Part shown: one piece after another, positions 38,101-45,673 of the stretch
How the letters are laid out: each line of letters begins with the position of its first letter
How positions within the stretch are numbered: the stretch's first letter is position 1
Assembly: GCF_016650695.1 (NCBI RefSeq)
Contig: NZ_JAEKFH010000005.1
Location: 682,001 to 746,000, forward strand
Source: Pseudomonas sp. TH41
Lineage (GTDB): Bacteria > Pseudomonadota > Gammaproteobacteria > Pseudomonadales > Pseudomonadaceae
Direction of reading: 5' to 3'
Length of the DNA stretch: 64,000 bases
The notes under the pieces: model-generated
Databases searched by the model: none
What the model saw: only the letters and a program-made list of their open reading frames with translations
Told to the model about the DNA's origin: nothing
Translations under genes and position numbers: made by a program

Positions 38101-38576
38101 TTCGCTCCTGGCCGGGGCGCGGCAGCGTGTTCAGCGTCAGCGTGCCGTTGGCCCGGGCGCAAACCGCGATGCCGGCCAAGGTCGCGGAACTCAACGGCAA
38201 ACTGCTGAGCGGCGCGCAGGTGCTGTGTATCGACAACGAAGACAGCATCCTGATCGGCATGAACAGCCTGCTCACCCGTTGGGGCTGCCAGGTCTGGACG
38301 GCGCGCAATCGCGATGAATGTGCCGCGCTGCTGAGCGATGGGGTCCGTCCGCAATTGGCGCTGGTGGATTACCACCTCGACCATGGCGAGACGGGAACTG
38401 AACTGATGGCGTGGTTGCGCACGCGCTTGGGTGAGCCGGTGCCGGGGGTGGTGATCAGCGCCGACGGACGACCGGAGACAGTGGCCCAGGTGCATGCAGC
38501 GGGACTGGATTATCTGGCTAAACCAGTGAAACCGGCGGCGTTGCGAGCGTTGTTGAGTCGGCATTTGCCGTTGTAG
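35106..38576 (+). CDS. crbS: SLC5-type hybrid sensor histidine kinase (CrbS/MxtR-like)
   Basis: In this 1156-residue protein residues 1 to about 500 form a sodium:solute symporter-like unit of about 13 membrane segments (VYSLSLAVYCTSWTFFGAVG, SIADFIAARYGKS). A linker with a PAS domain (about 640-760; GISVVDQSLKLVAWNRRYLE) and a short coiled coil follow. Then come HisKA with phospho-accepting His806 in AVSHDLMQPLNA, HATPase_c (NFLTNAFRYAKG, ERxxGxGLGLAI-type), and a receiver domain with Asp1088 (LALVDYHLDHG). CrbS/MxtR kinases act with a LuxR-type partner (CrbR/ErdR) on acetate use. The partner is not adjacent. ATG 35106 has TGGAG upstream. Confidence 0.88.
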   Translation: MSLSSGLIAAVALAYMAIMFAIAFYGDRRSAPLPPRVRAWVYSLSLAVYCTSWTFFGAVGQAAEQLWSFLPIYLGPILLLVCAPWVLQKMVMISKQENITSIADFIAARYGKSQSLAVVVALICLVGVLPYIALQLKGIVLGVNLLIGAGADAMGVRAQDTALIVSLVLALFTIVFGTRNLDATEHHRGMVLAIAFESLVKLFAFLAVGAFVTYGLYDGFDDLFDQAMLAPRLEAYWKETVNWPSMVVQTGVAMMAIICLPRQFHVTVVENIDPQDLRLAKWVFPAYLALAALFVVPIALAGQMMLPSSVLPDSFVISLPLAQAHPALALLAFIGGASAATGMVIVASVALSTMVSNDMLLPWLLRRNNAERPFEVFRQWMLSVRRVSIVVILLLAYVSYRLLGSTASLATIGQIAFAAVTQLAPAMLGALYWKQANRRGVFAGLAAGTFLWFYTLILPIAARSLGWSLSSFPGLAWLHGNPLNLPLTPLTQGVVLSLAANFTLFAWVSVLSRTRVSEHWQAGRFIGQEISARPSARSMLSVQIDDLLQLAARFVGEERARQSFIRFAYRQGKGFNPNQNADGEWIAHTERLLAGVLGASSTRAVVKAAIEGREMQLEDVVRIADEASEVLQFNRALLQGAIENITQGISVVDQSLKLVAWNRRYLELFNYPDGLISVGRPIADIIRYNAERGLCGPGEAEVHVARRLHWMRQGRAHTSERLFPNGRVIELIGNPMPGGGFVMSFTDITAFREAEQALTEANEGLEQRVTERTHELSQLNVALTEAKGTAESANQSKTRFLAAVSHDLMQPLNAARLFSAALSHQDDGLSSEAQKLVHHLDSSLRSAEDLISDLLDISRLENGKINPDSKPFVLNELFDILGAEFKALARDQGLKFRVRGSTLRVDSDIKLLRRILQNFLTNAFRYAKGPVLLGVRRRKGELCLEVWDRGPGIPEDKQQVIFEEFKRLDSHQTRAEKGLGLGLAIADGLCRVLGHSLQVRSWPGRGSVFSVSVPLARAQTAMPAKVAELNGKLLSGAQVLCIDNEDSILIGMNSLLTRWGCQVWTARNRDECAALLSDGVRPQLALVDYHLDHGETGTELMAWLRTRLGEPVPGVVISADGRPETVAQVHAAGLDYLAKPVKPAALRALLSRHLPL

Positions 38577-38581
38577 GCGCT

Positions 38582-38770
38582 AAAAGATCGCAGCCTGCGG
38601 CAGCTCCTACCTTGACCGTGTGCAAACCCGATCCTGTAGGAGCGAGCTTGCTCGCGAAGGACTTGAGAACAACGCGTTTATTCCGGAAGAACGCGTTATC
38701 GTTAACGCCCTTCGCGAGCAAGCTCGCTCCTACAAGATCGGTTTGCACCTGGCGAAGCCTGCGATCTTTT
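38582..38770. repeat. REPIN nested in a second inverted repeat
   Basis: The central 100-bp doublet (38635-38734) has TGTAGGAGCGAGCTTGCTCG and mirrored CGAGCAAGCTCGCTCCTACA ends. It is flanked by a further, unrelated inverted repeat: AAAAGATCGCAGCCTGCGG with GTGTGCAAACCCGATC on the left, and GATCGGTTTGCACCTGGCG with AGCCTGCGATCTTTT on the right. It lies between convergent crbS-like and rmuC genes and could act as a bidirectional mRNA-end structure. Confidence 0.85.
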
Positions 38771-38775
38771 GATCT

Positions 38776-40254
38776 TTATTCCGGCAATTCCACCAGCCCA
38801 TCGACATCGGTCATTGCCCGCTCCAGCAGATCCGCCGGCAAACTCTTGCTCGCCCGCGCGCCGAGTAACTTTAGTTGCTCACTGCGGCTGACCAGGTTGC
38901 CACGCCCTTCTGTCAGCTTGTTGCGCGCCGAGCTGTAGGCCTTGTCCAGTTGCTGCAAGCGATTGCCAACTTCATCCAGGTCCTGAATGAACAACACGAA
39001 TTTGTCGTACAGCCACCCGGCGCGCTCGGCGATTTCCCGGGCGTTCTGGCTCTGCCGTTCTTGTTTCCACAGGCTGTCGATGACCCGAAGTGTGGCCAGC
39101 AACGTGGTCGGGCTGACGATCACGATGTTGCGGTCGAAAGCCTCCTGGAACAGCGTCGGCTCAGCCTGCAACGCGGCGGAAAACGCCGCTTCGATCGGTA
39201 CGAAAAGCAAGACGAAATCCAGGCTGTGCAAGCCGTCGAGACGTTTGTAATCCTTGCCGGACAAGCCTTTTACATGATTGCGCAGTGACAGCACGTGCTG
39301 CTTGATGGCGATTTGGCCGATGGCATCGTCTTCCGCCGCCACGTATTGCTGATAGGCCGTGAGGCTGACCTTGGAATCGACCACGACCTGCTTGTCGCCC
39401 GGCAGATAAATGATCACGTCCGGCTGAAACCGTTCACCGTCAGGGCCCTTCAGATTGACCTGGGTCTGGTACTCGCGGCCCTTCTCCAGCCCGGCGTGCT
39501 CAAGCACTCGCTCTAGAATCAGCTCGCCCCAGTTGCCTTGGGTTTTCTGACCTTTCAGGGCGCGGGTCAAGTTGGTGGCTTCGTCGCTCAGGCGCAGGTT
39601 GAGCTGTTGCAGGCGCTCCAGTTCCTTGGCCAGGGAAAAACGCTCACGGGCTTCAGCCTGATAACTTTCTTCGACGCGCTTTTCGAAAGACTGGATGCGC
39701 TCCTTCAATGGATCGAGCAATTGCCCCAGCCGCTGCTGGCTGGTTTCGGCAAAGCGCTGCTCACGCTCGTCGAAGATTTTCCCGGCAAGCTCGGAAAACT
39801 GCGCGCGCAACTCGTCTCGCGAGCCTTGCAGGTCGTTGAGACGCTGCTGATGGCTTTCCTGCTGCTCGCGCAACTCGGCATTGAGCGAGGCGGCCTGAGC
39901 GTCCAGACGGCGCAACTCGGCGTCTTTACCGGCGCGCTCGAGGTTCCAGGCGTGGGCAGCGTCGCGGGCATCATCGCGTTCGATTTGCAGCAGCTCGACT
40001 TCACGGCGCGCGGCGGCCAGGTCAGCCTGTTTAGCGGCGTTGGCCTGACCCAGATCGGCGATTTCGTCGCGACACGTTTCGAGTTGAGCGTTCAAGCCGT
40101 CCTGCGCCAGATGGGCCATGGCCAGACGCTCTTCCAGCAGCGCTACCGCTGACTGCGTGGTGCTTGCACGGCGCTGAAGTTGCCAGGCCAGTACCAGTAA
40201 CGGCAGTGCAGCGCCCGCCAGACCGAGCAAAATGCTGGTCAAGTCCATAGCCAT
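38776..40254 (-). CDS. rmuC: DNA recombination protein RmuC
   Basis: In this 492-residue protein an N-terminal membrane anchor (about 4-25) is followed by a long coiled coil (about 30-215, rich in E, R, Q, L) and the RmuC nuclease-like domain: QGNWGELILERVLEHAGLEK, YLPGDKQVVVDSKVSLTAYQ, FVLLFVPIEAAFSAAL, IVSPTTLLATLRVI. RmuC limits inversions at short inverted repeats in E. coli, which is notable given the palindromes around it. AGGAG lies 5 bp before ATG 40254. Confidence 0.93.
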   Translation of the reverse strand: MAMDLTSILLGLAGAALPLLVLAWQLQRRASTTQSAVALLEERLAMAHLAQDGLNAQLETCRDEIADLGQANAAKQADLAAARREVELLQIERDDARDAAHAWNLERAGKDAELRRLDAQAASLNAELREQQESHQQRLNDLQGSRDELRAQFSELAGKIFDEREQRFAETSQQRLGQLLDPLKERIQSFEKRVEESYQAEARERFSLAKELERLQQLNLRLSDEATNLTRALKGQKTQGNWGELILERVLEHAGLEKGREYQTQVNLKGPDGERFQPDVIIYLPGDKQVVVDSKVSLTAYQQYVAAEDDAIGQIAIKQHVLSLRNHVKGLSGKDYKRLDGLHSLDFVLLFVPIEAAFSAALQAEPTLFQEAFDRNIVIVSPTTLLATLRVIDSLWKQERQSQNAREIAERAGWLYDKFVLFIQDLDEVGNRLQQLDKAYSSARNKLTEGRGNLVSRSEQLKLLGARASKSLPADLLERAMTDVDGLVELPE

Positions 40255-40315
40255 AGCGACTCCTGCCGATGAGATAAAGCTTGAAGGTTAACCAAGGCGT
40301 CAGGTCTTGGACAGC

Positions 40316-40639
40316 TCAGTCTTCGATCAGGCCTAGTTCCTGCTGGGCGCGCCGATCCCCTGCCCGCGCGGCCTGACGCAAAAGATCCTGACCAATCCGG
40401 CGGTCCCGGGCATTGCCGCATTCACGGCACATCAACTGGCCCAGGCGACTTTGCGCAGCCACAACCCCTTCGCGAGCCGGGTGCTTGAGCAAACGTCCGG
40501 CGAAATGCTTTACGTTGGGGTTATCACCCAGTCGCGGGCTATCCAGAAGCCACTCGGCCACACGCATCGAAAAGCGCTTGGGTGGGATAACACCGGGGGG
40601 TGTAGCGGTTGCGGAGATTGATACTGAGCGAAACTTCAT
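40316..40639 (-). CDS. Sel1-repeat-like small protein
   Basis: The 107-residue protein has one or two TPR/Sel1-type helices visible at the C-terminus (AAQSRLGQLMCRECGNARDR followed by RIGQDLLRQAARAGDRRAQQ), ending ELGLIED. The N-terminus is variable-looking (MKFRSVSISATATPPGVIPP) and has no strong ribosome site; an alternative start is the ATG at 40567 (MRVAEWLL). It probably makes protein contacts. It lies 61 bp upstream of rmuC, same strand. Function unknown. Confidence 0.65.
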   Translation of the reverse strand: MKFRSVSISATATPPGVIPPKRFSMRVAEWLLDSPRLGDNPNVKHFAGRLLKHPAREGVVAAQSRLGQLMCRECGNARDRRIGQDLLRQAARAGDRRAQQELGLIED

Positions 40640-41770
40640 AAAGCTCTGTGGGGCAGATCGGAAGGCGCGCCACTCTACTCTTTTTTTCTTACAGGTAAAG
40701 GTCTAAAAAACCCTGCACGCCCGTCCTAGAGCAAGCGCTCGGGACAATCCACAGAAGCTGTGGATAACTCAGTGGACAACCGCCCTTGAACTCTCGCAAA
40801 GCCCTATGGAATGGGGCTCGCAGTCAAACTGACGATTTTTTCACCAGTAAAAAAAAGCGATGTTTTTCATTGACTTAAATTTTGGTTACAGGCACCCACT
40901 GCAGTTGAAGGGAAGATGACAGCGCGGTGACAGGCTGCGCGCCTAATGTGCACAAGTCCCTTCGAGGCGGTTATATCGATGCACTTTTTCGGCGCATTTT
41001 GCCGCCAACCCTCTGGATATACCTTGGCAAACCCGTGATTCAGGCGGGTCTTGGCAGGACAAAGGTCGACGACCAGCCGTCGGATTTTGTGCTATTACAG
41101 GGCGGGTTAAACAAATTCAGCTGCACCGCATACTTCGTAGCAGCTGGCGAAGCCTGCGTTCGGCTGCGCAGCAGTCGTAAAGTCAAGCAATGCGGTGCGT
41201 CAGGTCTACCGTGCACTCCGGGTTTACGACTGCTGCGCAGCCGAACGCAGGCTTCGCCAGCTGCTACGGATTGCGTTATCGCTTGGCTGCACTTCAGGGA
41301 TCTTTTTTTGCTGACACACTTCCCTTTTGCAATTCAATCCGTTAGTATCCGCGGCGTTAGTACCAAGCTGAAAGTCAATTCTGGTCGAACAAATCCCCCC
41401 GGACAGCCTTCCCAAAAGAAGCCTCAACCGAAAAAGCGGGATCGACCACCTCGATGGTTTCCAGGTAAACCTTGCACCAACACAGCCTTTGAATCGAAAG
41501 CAAAGGGTGTTGCCAAGCTCACTTACTCTGACCGAACCAACCTGCAAATTGATCAGGATCTTCACCCCGGGCCCAGAACCTTTGCCCTTGATGTGTTGCC
41601 TGCCCTCCTAAGTACCTACCTGCCAGCCCAAGCGCGCCAAACTCATTAGCGCTTCAAACTGGCTGCTTTGTTCCAGTCGGGTTCTTCGTTCGACCAATGG
41701 TGGTCGTCGTCACTGGAACGTTTTAACTTTGCACGGTTCTTATCCGTGTCGCTTGCAGGAACACCCAATT
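40640..41770. other. About 1.1 kb with no convincing gene
   Basis: The first part has an AT-rich stretch and an inverted repeat ATCCACAG-AAG-CTGTGGAT that includes a perfect DnaA box, TTATCCACA (minus strand, 40760-40768). The middle has the perfect 45-bp inverted repeat listed separately. A 240-codon plus-strand ORF (40927-41649) runs through that repeat and lacks the GC-rich third positions of its neighbours; I do not call it. 41290-41760 may carry the promoter or leader of the following small gene. Confidence 0.5.
41137..41267. repeat. Perfect 45-bp inverted repeat
   Basis: Arms 41137-41181 and 41223-41267 are exact reverse complements (starting GTAGCAGCTGGCGAAGCCTG) and enclose a 41-bp spacer. 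The arm text (GCTGGCGAAGCCTGCG) belongs to a different Pseudomonas extragenic repeat type from the GCTCGCGA doublets. A related fragment is found at 38750-38766. In RNA it would form a very stable hairpin. Confidence 0.95.
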
Positions 41771-41995
41771 ATGTCTACTCAAATCCATACCCAGGATGCC
41801 ATTCGCACCCTAACCAACGCTTTTGCACCAATGAACTGCCTGATCATGGCCGCTCGCAAAGGCTGCTTCAGCTTCACTCTGGTCAACGAACACGGCATCG
41901 CTCGTCACAGCGAACGCCTGTACCCCGATCAGTACTCCAGCGCCGAACCGCTGCAGGCTGTGATCGAGCGTACCCGTCAGGCACTGGTTGCCTGA
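41771..41995 (+). CDS. Conserved small protein of unknown function
   Basis: The 74-residue protein starts MSTQIHTQDAIRTLTNAFAP and continues MNCLIMAARKGCFSFTLVNE, HGIARHSERLYPDQYSSAEP. It has no signal peptide or membrane segment. AGGAA lies 9 bp before ATG 41771, and a strong terminator follows. Pseudomonas-like codon use supports a real gene. I recognise no domain. The ATG at 41729 has a poorer site and gives a non-uniform N-terminus. Confidence 0.78.
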   Translation: MSTQIHTQDAIRTLTNAFAPMNCLIMAARKGCFSFTLVNEHGIARHSERLYPDQYSSAEPLQAVIERTRQALVA

Positions 41996-42019
41996 TACGC
42001 CACGAAGACTGAAAAACCC

Positions 42020-42050
42020 AAAAGCCCTGCTCAAAAAGCGGGGCTTTTTA
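42020..42050 (+). terminator. Intrinsic terminator
   Basis: AAAAGCCC and GGGGCTTTT arms with flanking GC pairs enclose TCAAAAA and end in T5. It lies 25 bp after the small gene's stop. Confidence 0.9.
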
Positions 42051-42269
42051 TTGCCCGAAGTTTCTCTTTTGCCCGACAAAGCCTAAGCACCAACCGATAT
42101 AAGGGTTATAACTCGAAGCCGGAAATATTTTAAAAACAGACCTTTATAGCGCGAATATGACACTACACTTCAACTCAAGCGGCTCGTTCCGCTTTCGGCG
42201 AACCTGAACCGATCCACTGCTGCCAAGGCCCTTCAGGTGTCGCCGCCCATTTGATGTATCGAGGGTTTT

Positions 42270-42752
42270 ATGGGTATCGCTGCCAGCGAACTGTGCCGCT
42301 ATGTGATCCGTCCGACATTGATCTATCTGGGACGCCATAGCGCAACTGCCGAATCCCTGCTGCTGGGCATTGCCGCCAGCCAGTCTGCCCTTGGTACCGC
42401 CCTGCATGACCGCCGTGGACACGGCCTGTACCGAATCGCCGAAATCCGCCACCAGGCACTCTGGGACCACTACCTGGCACTTGACCCGGAACGCGCAAGC
42501 CTGGTTCGCGGCCTGGCCAGCCAGCATGCCTTCCTGATAGGGCCGCACCTCGAATTGACCGTCAACCTGCGTTACGCCACCGCCATCGCCTGGCTGCTGG
42601 TAGAAGAACAGAACACCCCGCTCCCCGAAGCAGACGACCTGCTGGGAATGGCCCGAATCTGGCGCCAGACCTTCCAGCCCCAAGGACGCCTGAGAGACTT
42701 CACTTACGCTTGGCAAACCTGTGTTTCATCGATGAATCAGGTTGCCTGCTGA
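42270..42752 (+). CDS. Conserved hypothetical protein upstream of fadL
   Basis: The 160-residue soluble protein starts MGIAASELCRYVIRPTLIYL and is mostly helical by appearance (GIAASQSALGTALHDRRGHG, LRYATAIAWLLVEEQNTPLP). It has no signal peptide and no catalytic motif that I recognise. GAGGG is 6 bp before the ATG. In Pseudomonas a protein of this size lies beside fadL, so a link with fatty-acid uptake or envelope stress is possible, but only by position. Confidence 0.75.
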   Translation: MGIAASELCRYVIRPTLIYLGRHSATAESLLLGIAASQSALGTALHDRRGHGLYRIAEIRHQALWDHYLALDPERASLVRGLASQHAFLIGPHLELTVNLRYATAIAWLLVEEQNTPLPEADDLLGMARIWRQTFQPQGRLRDFTYAWQTCVSSMNQVAC

Positions 42753-42898
42753 TCGGCCATTTCCACAAGATCGCATAACAGGTCGCGAATCTGGTCTGAT
42801 TGTCCTACAAAACCGCTCTAAATCAAGTAATACAGCCTATGGCGCTGGGACGAAAATGTTGGTAATTTTCGCCCCGGTGATCATCAGGAGTTCTAATA

Positions 42899-44185
42899 AT
42901 GAAAAAAGTAATGCTCAAAACCACCATTAGCCTCGCCGTTGCCTTGGCATCCACCCAGATCTTCGCAAGTGGCTTCGCCCTCAACGAACAAAGCATCAGC
43001 GGAATGGGGACTGGTTTTGCGGGGCGCTCTTCATCTGCCGATGATGCAAGTACAGTTTCTGGCAACCCTGCCGGTATGGCCCGCCTCAAAGGCCAGCAAA
43101 TCACTGGCGGTATCGCATCGATCGACGCCTCGACCGATATCAGCGATACCAGCGGCCGTTCAAGCGGAACCAACAAAGGCGATATGGTTCCGTTCACTAC
43201 AGTACCGATGGGTTTCTATACAAATAAACTCAACGATGAATGGGCTGTTGGTTTTGGTGTCTACGCTCCGTTCGGGCTGATCACCAACTACGAAAACGGC
43301 TTTCAGGGCCGCGCTTTCGGCAGCAAGAGCGAAGTCAAAGTCGTCACTCTGCAGCCAACCGTCAGCTACGCTTTCAACGATAAAGTTTCGATCGGTTTTG
43401 GCCCTACCATCAACCGGATTTCCGGCACCCTGGAATCGGACATTGCTCTCCCTATCCCCCGGACTGGCGACAACAATGTGGAGGTCAAGGGCGACGATAC
43501 GGCCTTGGGCTTTAACGCCGGCGTCCTGGTGCAAGCCACCGACACCACTCGCGTGGGCCTGACCTATCACTCGAAAGTGAATTACAAGCTCGACGGCCAC
43601 ACCGATGTGACTGCCGGCGCTGGCGTGCCACCTCAGCTGCTCAAATCCAACCGTTACGATGCCTCGCTGAAGATCGAAACACCTGAGTCCTATGACCTTT
43701 CCGTGACTCAAGAGATGAATGAAGCCTGGAAGCTCTATGCCGGTGCTACCTGGACTCGCTGGAGCCGCCTGAAAGACATCACGGTCAACAACGAAGGCGT
43801 AACGGCACAAAGCGGTGGTGCCCTCGCCCCACAAATCGTTGGTAACATCACGGAAGAACAGAACTGGCATGACACCTGGGCCTACGCCGTGGGTACTTCC
43901 TACCAGTTGAACAAGCAGTGGGTACTGCGTACAGGTCTCTCCTTTGACCAGTCGCCCACCAACAACACTGATCGTTCACCACGCATTCCTACCGGCGACC
44001 GGACCATCTTCAGTGTCGGTGCGGGCTTCAGCCCAACCGACGACTGGACCATTGATGTGGCTTACTCTTACCTCAAGGAAGAATCTGTCACTGTCAACGA
44101 CTCTAACGCTTTGGGTCAGTCCTACAACGCCAAGTACGAAAACAGTGCGAACGGTTTCGGTGTTGGCGCGACCTACCGCTTCTGA
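42899..44185 (+). CDS. fadL: FadL-type outer-membrane long-chain fatty acid transporter
   Basis: This 428-residue protein has a signal peptide at 1 to about 24 (MLKTTISLAVALASTQIFAS). The mature protein starts with the FadL N-terminal hatch motif GFALNEQSISGMGTGFAGRS and NPAGMARLKG. A 14-strand beta-barrel pattern follows, with a C-terminal Phe (GVGATYRF) as outer-membrane signal. It transports long-chain fatty acids and other hydrophobic compounds. The ATG at 42899 has GGAG about 10 bp upstream. A strong terminator follows. Confidence 0.93.
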   Translation: MKKVMLKTTISLAVALASTQIFASGFALNEQSISGMGTGFAGRSSSADDASTVSGNPAGMARLKGQQITGGIASIDASTDISDTSGRSSGTNKGDMVPFTTVPMGFYTNKLNDEWAVGFGVYAPFGLITNYENGFQGRAFGSKSEVKVVTLQPTVSYAFNDKVSIGFGPTINRISGTLESDIALPIPRTGDNNVEVKGDDTALGFNAGVLVQATDTTRVGLTYHSKVNYKLDGHTDVTAGAGVPPQLLKSNRYDASLKIETPESYDLSVTQEMNEAWKLYAGATWTRWSRLKDITVNNEGVTAQSGGALAPQIVGNITEEQNWHDTWAYAVGTSYQLNKQWVLRTGLSFDQSPTNNTDRSPRIPTGDRTIFSVGAGFSPTDDWTIDVAYSYLKEESVTVNDSNALGQSYNAKYENSANGFGVGATYRF

Positions 44186-44223
44186 TGATTCACGGCGAAC
44201 CTGAACCCCTCGCCGCCTGAATT

Positions 44224-44262
44224 GAAAAAGCCCCGCTCTCTTGTACAGAGGCGGGGCTTTTT
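44224..44262 (+). terminator. Intrinsic terminator after fadL
   Basis: Arms AAAAAGCCCCGC and GCGGGGCTTTTT enclose TCTCTTGTACAGAG, itself a short pair (TCT/AGA). T and A tracts on both sides make it usable by the convergent MFS operon as well. Confidence 0.92.
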
Positions 44263-44293
44263 AGTGGGCGTCGTTATTCGTCCTTACATCCCG

Positions 44294-44416
44294 CTAGCAA
44301 ACACCCATGCCCAGTTGCATCAATGCCAGCCCGCCCTGATGCCACCCCCACCACGCAAGGGCCAGCAGCAAGGCGCAGACGGCGATTACAGCGAGTCGCG
44401 GCCAGAGACTGTTCAT
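44294..44416 (-). CDS. Forty-residue single-pass membrane peptide coupled to the MFS gene
   Basis: The ORF reads MNSLWPRLAVIAVCALLLAL, AWWGWHQGGLALMQLGMGVC and stops at TAG 44294-44296. Its ATG overlaps the TGA of the MFS gene (ATGA, 44413-44416), the same coupling used between many real genes here. Residues 7-25 form one hydrophobic segment. Possible roles are an accessory peptide of the transporter or an uncharacterised small membrane protein. No family was recognised. Confidence 0.6.
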   Translation of the reverse strand: MNSLWPRLAVIAVCALLLALAWWGWHQGGLALMQLGMGVC

Positions 44417-45621
44417 GCCACACTCATTCGGGTTTGCAGACGCGCCACCGGCCGCTCACGCACCGGCCAGTTCAGGCCAGCGGCCACCAGGCTCAAGAGA
44501 ATCGCCACCTGCCAGATCAAGTCGTAACTTCCGGTTCGGTCATACACCACCCCGCCCAGCCACCCGCCAAGGAACGATCCAATTTGGTGGAACAGGAAAA
44601 CAATCCCACCGAGCATGGACAGATTTCGCACACCGAACAACGTCGCCACAGTGCCGTTGGTCAAGGGCACCGTCGAAAGCCACAAGAAGCCCATCGCCAT
44701 GCCAAACAGGTACGCGGTGGTGGTCGTGACCGGCGCCCACAGGAATAACCCGATCACCACCGCCCGCAGCACATACAGGCCGGTGAGCAAACGCGGCTTG
44801 GACATCCGCCCGCCGAGCCAGCCAGCCGTGTAAGTACCGAAGACATTAAACAGCCCGATCAGCGCCAGCACCGTGGTGCCCACGGAGGCCGGAAGATGCT
44901 GATCCACCAGATACGCCGGCAAATGCACGCCAATGAATACCACCTGGAAACCGCAGACAAAAAAGCCGAACGCCAGCAGCCAGAAACCCGAATGCGAGCA
45001 CGCCTCGCGCAGGGCTTCGGACAAGGTTTGTTCGTGGCCCAGCAGCGGCAATGGCGTGTCCTTGAGCATGCTCACCAGCGGCACGATCAAGGCCACCAAC
45101 AGGCCCAGCACCAGCAATGCCGCAGACCAGCCGAGCCAGCCGATCAGCCCCAGCGTCCCCGGCAACATGGCGAACTGGCCGAAAGAGCCGGCGGCACTGG
45201 CGATGCCCATACCCATGCTACGTTTCTCCGGCGGTACCGCGCGTCCGACCACGCCAAGAATCACCGAAAACGAGGTGCCCGACAGGCCGATACCGATCAA
45301 CAGACCCGCACTCAGGGACAAAGTCACCGCCGAGTCGGACAGGCCCATGAACACCAGGCCCAACGCATAAAACACACCGCCAACCAGCACGACTTTCGCG
45401 GCGCCGAAACGGTCGGCCAACGCGCCGGTGAATGGCTGCGCCAAGCCCCAGATCAGGTTTTGCAGGGCGATGGCAAAAGCAAACGTCTCACGCCCCCAGC
45501 CAAACTCCGCACTCATCGGCGCCAGAAACAACCCGAAGCCGTGTCGCACACCCAGCGACAACGCGAGAATCAGCGCACTCCCCAACAAAACCCAACCGCA
45601 CGTACGCCACATCGATGCCAT
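44413..45621 (-). CDS. MFS transporter
   Basis: The 402-residue protein has 12 predicted membrane segments. It starts MASMWRTCGWVLLGSALILA and has RHGFGLFLAPMSAEFGWGRE, typical of the OFA/monocarboxylate-like MFS group, and LADRFGAAKVVLVGG as the loop 2-3 motif. The start at 45621 has GGAG 8 bp upstream; the ORF extends to 45666 but over the operator. Substrate unknown. It is under likely control of the MarR gene 52 bp upstream; a palindromic site at 45636-45653 lies just before the ATG. Confidence 0.88.
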   Translation of the reverse strand: MASMWRTCGWVLLGSALILALSLGVRHGFGLFLAPMSAEFGWGRETFAFAIALQNLIWGLAQPFTGALADRFGAAKVVLVGGVFYALGLVFMGLSDSAVTLSLSAGLLIGIGLSGTSFSVILGVVGRAVPPEKRSMGMGIASAAGSFGQFAMLPGTLGLIGWLGWSAALLVLGLLVALIVPLVSMLKDTPLPLLGHEQTLSEALREACSHSGFWLLAFGFFVCGFQVVFIGVHLPAYLVDQHLPASVGTTVLALIGLFNVFGTYTAGWLGGRMSKPRLLTGLYVLRAVVIGLFLWAPVTTTTAYLFGMAMGFLWLSTVPLTNGTVATLFGVRNLSMLGGIVFLFHQIGSFLGGWLGGVVYDRTGSYDLIWQVAILLSLVAAGLNWPVRERPVARLQTRMSVA

Positions 45622-45635
45622 TGTTATTCTCCGGT

Positions 45636-45653
45636 AGCGGGTATATACCCGCT
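45636..45653. promoter_or_regulatory. Palindromic MarR-type operator before the MFS gene
   Basis: AGCGGGTATATACCCGCT is a perfect 18-bp palindrome between marR and the MFS gene. The core GGTATATACC recurs before marR (46083-46098). Confidence 0.75.
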
Positions 45654-45673
45654 TAAGATCGTACAAACTGGCC

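Noticed and set aside
40927..41649. A 240-codon plus-strand ORF
   Set aside because: It crosses the perfect inverted repeat, lacks the GC-rich third positions of the neighbours, has no good ribosome site and shows no domain. A shorter gene in its 3' half (from about 41350) cannot be excluded but has no support.
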